Origin: JAJNBA01 sp035512775
Lineage (GTDB): Bacteria; Actinomycetota; UBA4738; HRBIN12
Assembly (NCBI GenBank): GCA_035512775.1
Contig: DATKDI010000048.1
Span: 1-64,000 of the forward strand
Length of the DNA: 64,000 nucleotides
Direction of reading: 5' to 3'
Part shown: positions 61,630 to 64,000 of the stretch, piece after piece
How the letters are laid out: each line of letters starts with the position of its first letter
How positions within the stretch are numbered: position 1 is the first letter of the stretch
The notes under the pieces: model-generated
Told to the model about the DNA's origin: nothing
What the model saw: the letters and a program-made list of their open reading frames with translations, nothing else
The model's database searches: none
Position numbers and translations under genes: made by a program

Positions 61630-62690
61630 TGCCGGACCTCGTGCTGCGCTGCACTGGCCTCGCGAAACGCTTCGGCGACGTCGTGGCCGTCGACGGCTTC
61701 GAGCTTGAGGTGGGGGATGGCGAGCTCCTGTGCCTGCTCGGACCCAGCGGCTGTGGCAAGACCACGGCCCTCCGCCTCATCGCGGGCCTTGAGCGGCCCG
61801 ACGCCGGGACCGTGGAGGTCGCCGGGCGCACGGTGACGGGCCCCCAGACCTGGGTGGCGCCGGAGCGGCGCCGCGTCGGGATGGTCTTCCAGGACTGGGC
61901 GCTGTTCCCGCACCTCGACGTCCGGGGCAACGTCGCGTTCGGGCTCGATGGCGAGACGCGGACCCGCGTTGGGGAACTGCTCGAGCTGGCACGCCTCACC
62001 GGGCTCGAGGACCGGATGCCCCACCAGCTCTCCGGCGGGCAGCAGCAGCGCGTGGCGCTCGCTCGCGCGCTCGCCCCCTCGCCCGACGTGTTGCTCCTGG
62101 ACGAGCCGTTCTCCAACCTCGACGCGCAGCTTCGGGCCGAGGTTCGCTCGGAGGTCCGTCGCGTGCTCCGCTCGACCGGCACGACCGCCGTGTTCGTGAC
62201 CCACGACCAGGAGGAGGCGCTTTCGATCGCCGATCGGCTGGCGGTGATGATCGCTGGACGGGTTCGGCGCTCGGGGACCCCGTACGAGGTCTACGCGGAT
62301 CCGGCCGACGTGAGCGTGGCCCGGCTACTGGGGCAAACGAACCTCCTCCCGGCCCAGATCACGCGCGGCGTCGCGATGACGGCGCTCGGCGAGCTCGACG
62401 TGCCCGACGCCCCCGACGGCGCCGCCGAGGTCCTCGTGCGGCCGGAGTCTCTGCGTGCCACGCGCGATCCGATCGGGGAGGCCCGCATCGTGAACGTCGA
62501 GTTCTATGGACACGATCAGCTCCTCAGATGCGTCCTCGGCGACGGGACGGAAGTCGATGTGCGTCTCATGGGTCCGCATCCAGAGCTCCAGGTCGGCACG
62601 GCGGTGCGGCTGGAGCTGATCGGAGCTGCGCGCATCCTTCGGGAGGAAGGTGCAGATGCTCGGCTGCGGACGCTGGCGACCGAGCGATGA
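61629..62690 (+). CDS. Iron(III) ABC transporter ATP-binding protein
   Basis: A 353-residue ATPase. Walker A GPSGCGKTTALR, Q-loop VFQDWALF, signature LSGGQQQRVALARAL, Walker B VLLLDEPFSNLD and the switch His in VFVTHDQEEA are intact. The C-terminal TOBE-like domain (after about residue 240) is typical of FbpC/PotA. ATG 61629 shares a base with the permease stop, so the operon is tightly coupled. Confidence 0.93.
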   Translation: MPDLVLRCTGLAKRFGDVVAVDGFELEVGDGELLCLLGPSGCGKTTALRLIAGLERPDAGTVEVAGRTVTGPQTWVAPERRRVGMVFQDWALFPHLDVRGNVAFGLDGETRTRVGELLELARLTGLEDRMPHQLSGGQQQRVALARALAPSPDVLLLDEPFSNLDAQLRAEVRSEVRRVLRSTGTTAVFVTHDQEEALSIADRLAVMIAGRVRRSGTPYEVYADPADVSVARLLGQTNLLPAQITRGVAMTALGELDVPDAPDGAAEVLVRPESLRATRDPIGEARIVNVEFYGHDQLLRCVLGDGTEVDVRLMGPHPELQVGTAVRLELIGAARILREEGADARLRTLATER

Positions 62691-62819
62691 TGCGGCCTTG
62701 GCCTTGGATCCGGGCGGCGGCGTTCGGCCTCCGCCGATATCTTGACCGCGTGTCTGTGGACGTTCGACGAGTTCACTCATCGCCCCGAGAGCTGTTCTCC
62801 GGGCCGACGGGGGCTTGAG

Positions 62820-63078
62820 TTGTACGTCTGTCTATGCAAGGCGAATCACCGACAGAGCGATCGCGTGCGCGATCGAGGAGGGCGCATTCAGCTTCAGGGA
62901 TGTAGCGGCGAGGTGCAGTGCGGGAACGGTCTGCGGAGGGTGCCGGCCATCGATCCTTGCGCTTCTCGGGAATCGCAAGAGCGCCTCGCCGGGCGGGGCG
63001 GCGGTCATCTCGATGCGCGGCGAGGCAGAAGGGAGCGGCGATGAAGGGGAACCGCCGGGTCACCGAGGCGCTCAATGA
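62820..63078 (+). pseudogene. Bacterioferritin-associated ferredoxin (Bfd-like), frameshifted
   Basis: From TTG 62820 the first frame gives YVCLCKA; one extra A at 62844 then moves the frame and it continues ITDRAIACAIEEGAFSFRDV, then RCSAGTVCGGCRPSILALL. Joined, this is a classic BFD-like [2Fe-2S] domain with all four cysteines (CLC ... CGGC). Bfd reduces and mobilises iron from bacterioferritin, whose gene overlaps its 3' end. The single-base insertion could be a real mutation, a sequencing error or translational frameshifting. Confidence 0.7.
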
Positions 63079-63511
63079 ACTCCTGACGCTGGAGATGACG
63101 GTCATCAACCAGTACTTCCTGCATTCGAAGATGTGCGAGAGCTGGGGGTACCGGCGCTTGGCGAAGCGGCTCCGTGACGTCGCCTTCGAGGAGATGAAGG
63201 ACGCGGAGAGGATCATCGATCGGATCCTGTTACTGGAGGGCGTCCCCAATATGCAGCGCCTGGGCGCCGTGTCGATCGGCGAAAGCGTGCCCGAGCAGCT
63301 CCAGATCCAGCTCGATGGCGAACGGCAAGCGCTGAAGCTCCTCGCCGACGGCATCAAGGTGTCACTCGAGGAAGGAGACGACGCGTCGCGGGAGTTCTTC
63401 GCGGGCAGTCTCCTTGACGAGGAGGAGCACGCCGACTGGCTCGAAACCGAACTCTCCCTGATCGGTCAGGTGGGCGAGGCGAACTACCTCGCCCAGCAGA
63501 TCAACGACTGA
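63041..63511 (+). CDS. bfr: Bacterioferritin
   Basis: A 156-residue 24-mer iron-storage ferritin. Ferroxidase ligands are in place: Glu in LTLEMTVINQYF, EEMKDAERIIDR with its ExxD/H-like pair (the usual His is Asp here), and EEEHADWLE. The haem-ligand Met of Bfr lies near residue 52, where AFEEMKDAE supplies a methionine. ATG 63041 has GGGAG 6 nt upstream. It overlaps the Bfd-like gene and closes the iron module. Confidence 0.92.
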   Translation: MKGNRRVTEALNELLTLEMTVINQYFLHSKMCESWGYRRLAKRLRDVAFEEMKDAERIIDRILLLEGVPNMQRLGAVSIGESVPEQLQIQLDGERQALKLLADGIKVSLEEGDDASREFFAGSLLDEEEHADWLETELSLIGQVGEANYLAQQIND

Positions 63512-63530
63512 CTTCGGAGAGGCTGCGGAA

Positions 63531-64000
63531 ATGGCCAAGGTCGGGCACGGGCCGATGCTCGCGAAGCTCGAGCCCGAGATCCCGCGAGGCCCCGGCTGGA
63601 CCTACGAACCGAAGTGGGACGGCTTCCGCACGATCGTCACGGTCGGGGACGAGATCCGGCTCGACAGTCGCACGGACCGGCCGATGGTGCGCTTCTTCCC
63701 TGAGCTCGTCTCGTTGCTCGAGGAGCGACGAGACGGACCGTTCGTCGCGGACGGGGAGATCGTGATGGTCCGTCCGGGTGGGCTCGCGTTCGACGAGCTG
63801 CAGCTCCGGTTGCACCCGGCCGAATCGCGCGTTCGCAAGCTCGCCGCGGAGATCCCCGCCAGCCTGATCCTCTTCGACCTGCTGGAAGAGGACGGAGAGA
63901 AGCTCGGGTCGAAACCGCTCGCCGATCGGCGCCACCGGCTCGCGGCGCTCTCGAAGCGTCTCCATGTGCCGCAGGCGGCAGAACAACTCGAGGACCTCGA
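63531..64000 (+). CDS. ATP-dependent DNA ligase, partial (runs off the window)
   Basis: The first 156 codons of an ATP-dependent ligase. After GPMLAKLEPEIPRGPGWTY comes the adenylation motif EPKWDGFR (Lys about 28), then RLDSRTDRPMVRFFPELVSL and VADGEIVMV (motif III/IIIa region), and ILFDLLEEDGEKLGS. The layout fits LigC-type repair ligases of actinobacteria, about 350 residues long. It starts 19 nt after bfr. The 3' end is beyond the window. Confidence 0.88.
   Translation, partial: MAKVGHGPMLAKLEPEIPRGPGWTYEPKWDGFRTIVTVGDEIRLDSRTDRPMVRFFPELVSLLEERRDGPFVADGEIVMVRPGGLAFDELQLRLHPAESRVRKLAAEIPASLILFDLLEEDGEKLGSKPLADRRHRLAALSKRLHVPQAAEQLEDL

Noticed and set aside
1..64000. CRISPR arrays, rRNA genes, insertion sequences with transposases, restriction-modification or toxin-antitoxin modules
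   Set aside because: No regularly spaced repeats, rRNA-like sequence, transposase, methylase-nuclease pair or TA pair was recognised on either strand.

Overview
The window is high-GC, gene-dense DNA from an actinomycetote (Actinomycetota), most likely an uncultivated, early-branching member of the phylum. The evidence is gene content and order. DUF3052 and DUF501 proteins and a protein O-mannosyltransferase are present. The order pmt / rsmI / metG / tatD / [rpfB-like remnant] / ksgA / ispE / tRNA-Gln / glmU / prs / rplY / pth / mfd / mazG / eno / ftsB / S1 protein / DUF501-ppx is the conserved actinobacterial chromosomal core. No plasmid or phage replication gene, CRISPR array or rRNA is visible.

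Layout. 0-2.2 kb: an FAD oxidoreductase and a CPBP protease. 2.2-33.4 kb: conserved housekeeping genes for translation, RNA modification, cell-wall precursors, PRPP, transcription-coupled repair, glycolysis and division. Inserted among them are a large cyclase/ATPase/TPR regulator, a GGDEF-EAL protein, a peptidase and folding factors. 33.5-46.4 kb: an accessory zone holding tRNA-Leu, a second cyclase/ATPase/TPR regulator, tRNA-Phe, a histidine kinase, small membrane proteins and a run of broken genes (LuxR, DUF6994, a second kinase, a hydrolase-cyclase fusion, a uracil-DNA glycosylase). A 22-nt copy of the tRNA-Leu 3' end lies 9.2 kb from the tRNA. 46.4-58 kb: glycosyltransferase, TadE/G-like protein, maltokinase-like kinase, membrane protein, L,D-transpeptidase, class I aldolase, epimerase and a CocE-type hydrolase. 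58-64 kb: an iron module (DtxR-family repressor, ferric ABC transporter, ferredoxin-like Bfd, bacterioferritin), then the start of an ATP-dependent DNA ligase.

A recurring pattern decides many start codons. At about 18 genes a TANNNT hexamer sits 6-10 nt before ATG/GTG with no Shine-Dalgarno sequence, as expected for leaderless transcripts. Other genes carry clear GGAGG/GAAGGA sites.

Signalling is rich: three class III nucleotide cyclase domains, one bifunctional c-di-GMP protein and a possible degenerate c-di-AMP-type leader upstream of the rpfB-like remnant. I found no clearly new multi-gene system. The most notable items are the leaderless architecture, the tRNA 3'-end repeat bracketing decayed genes, the DUF501-Ppx/GppA fusion, and the iron module with a perfect inverted repeat inside its promoter.
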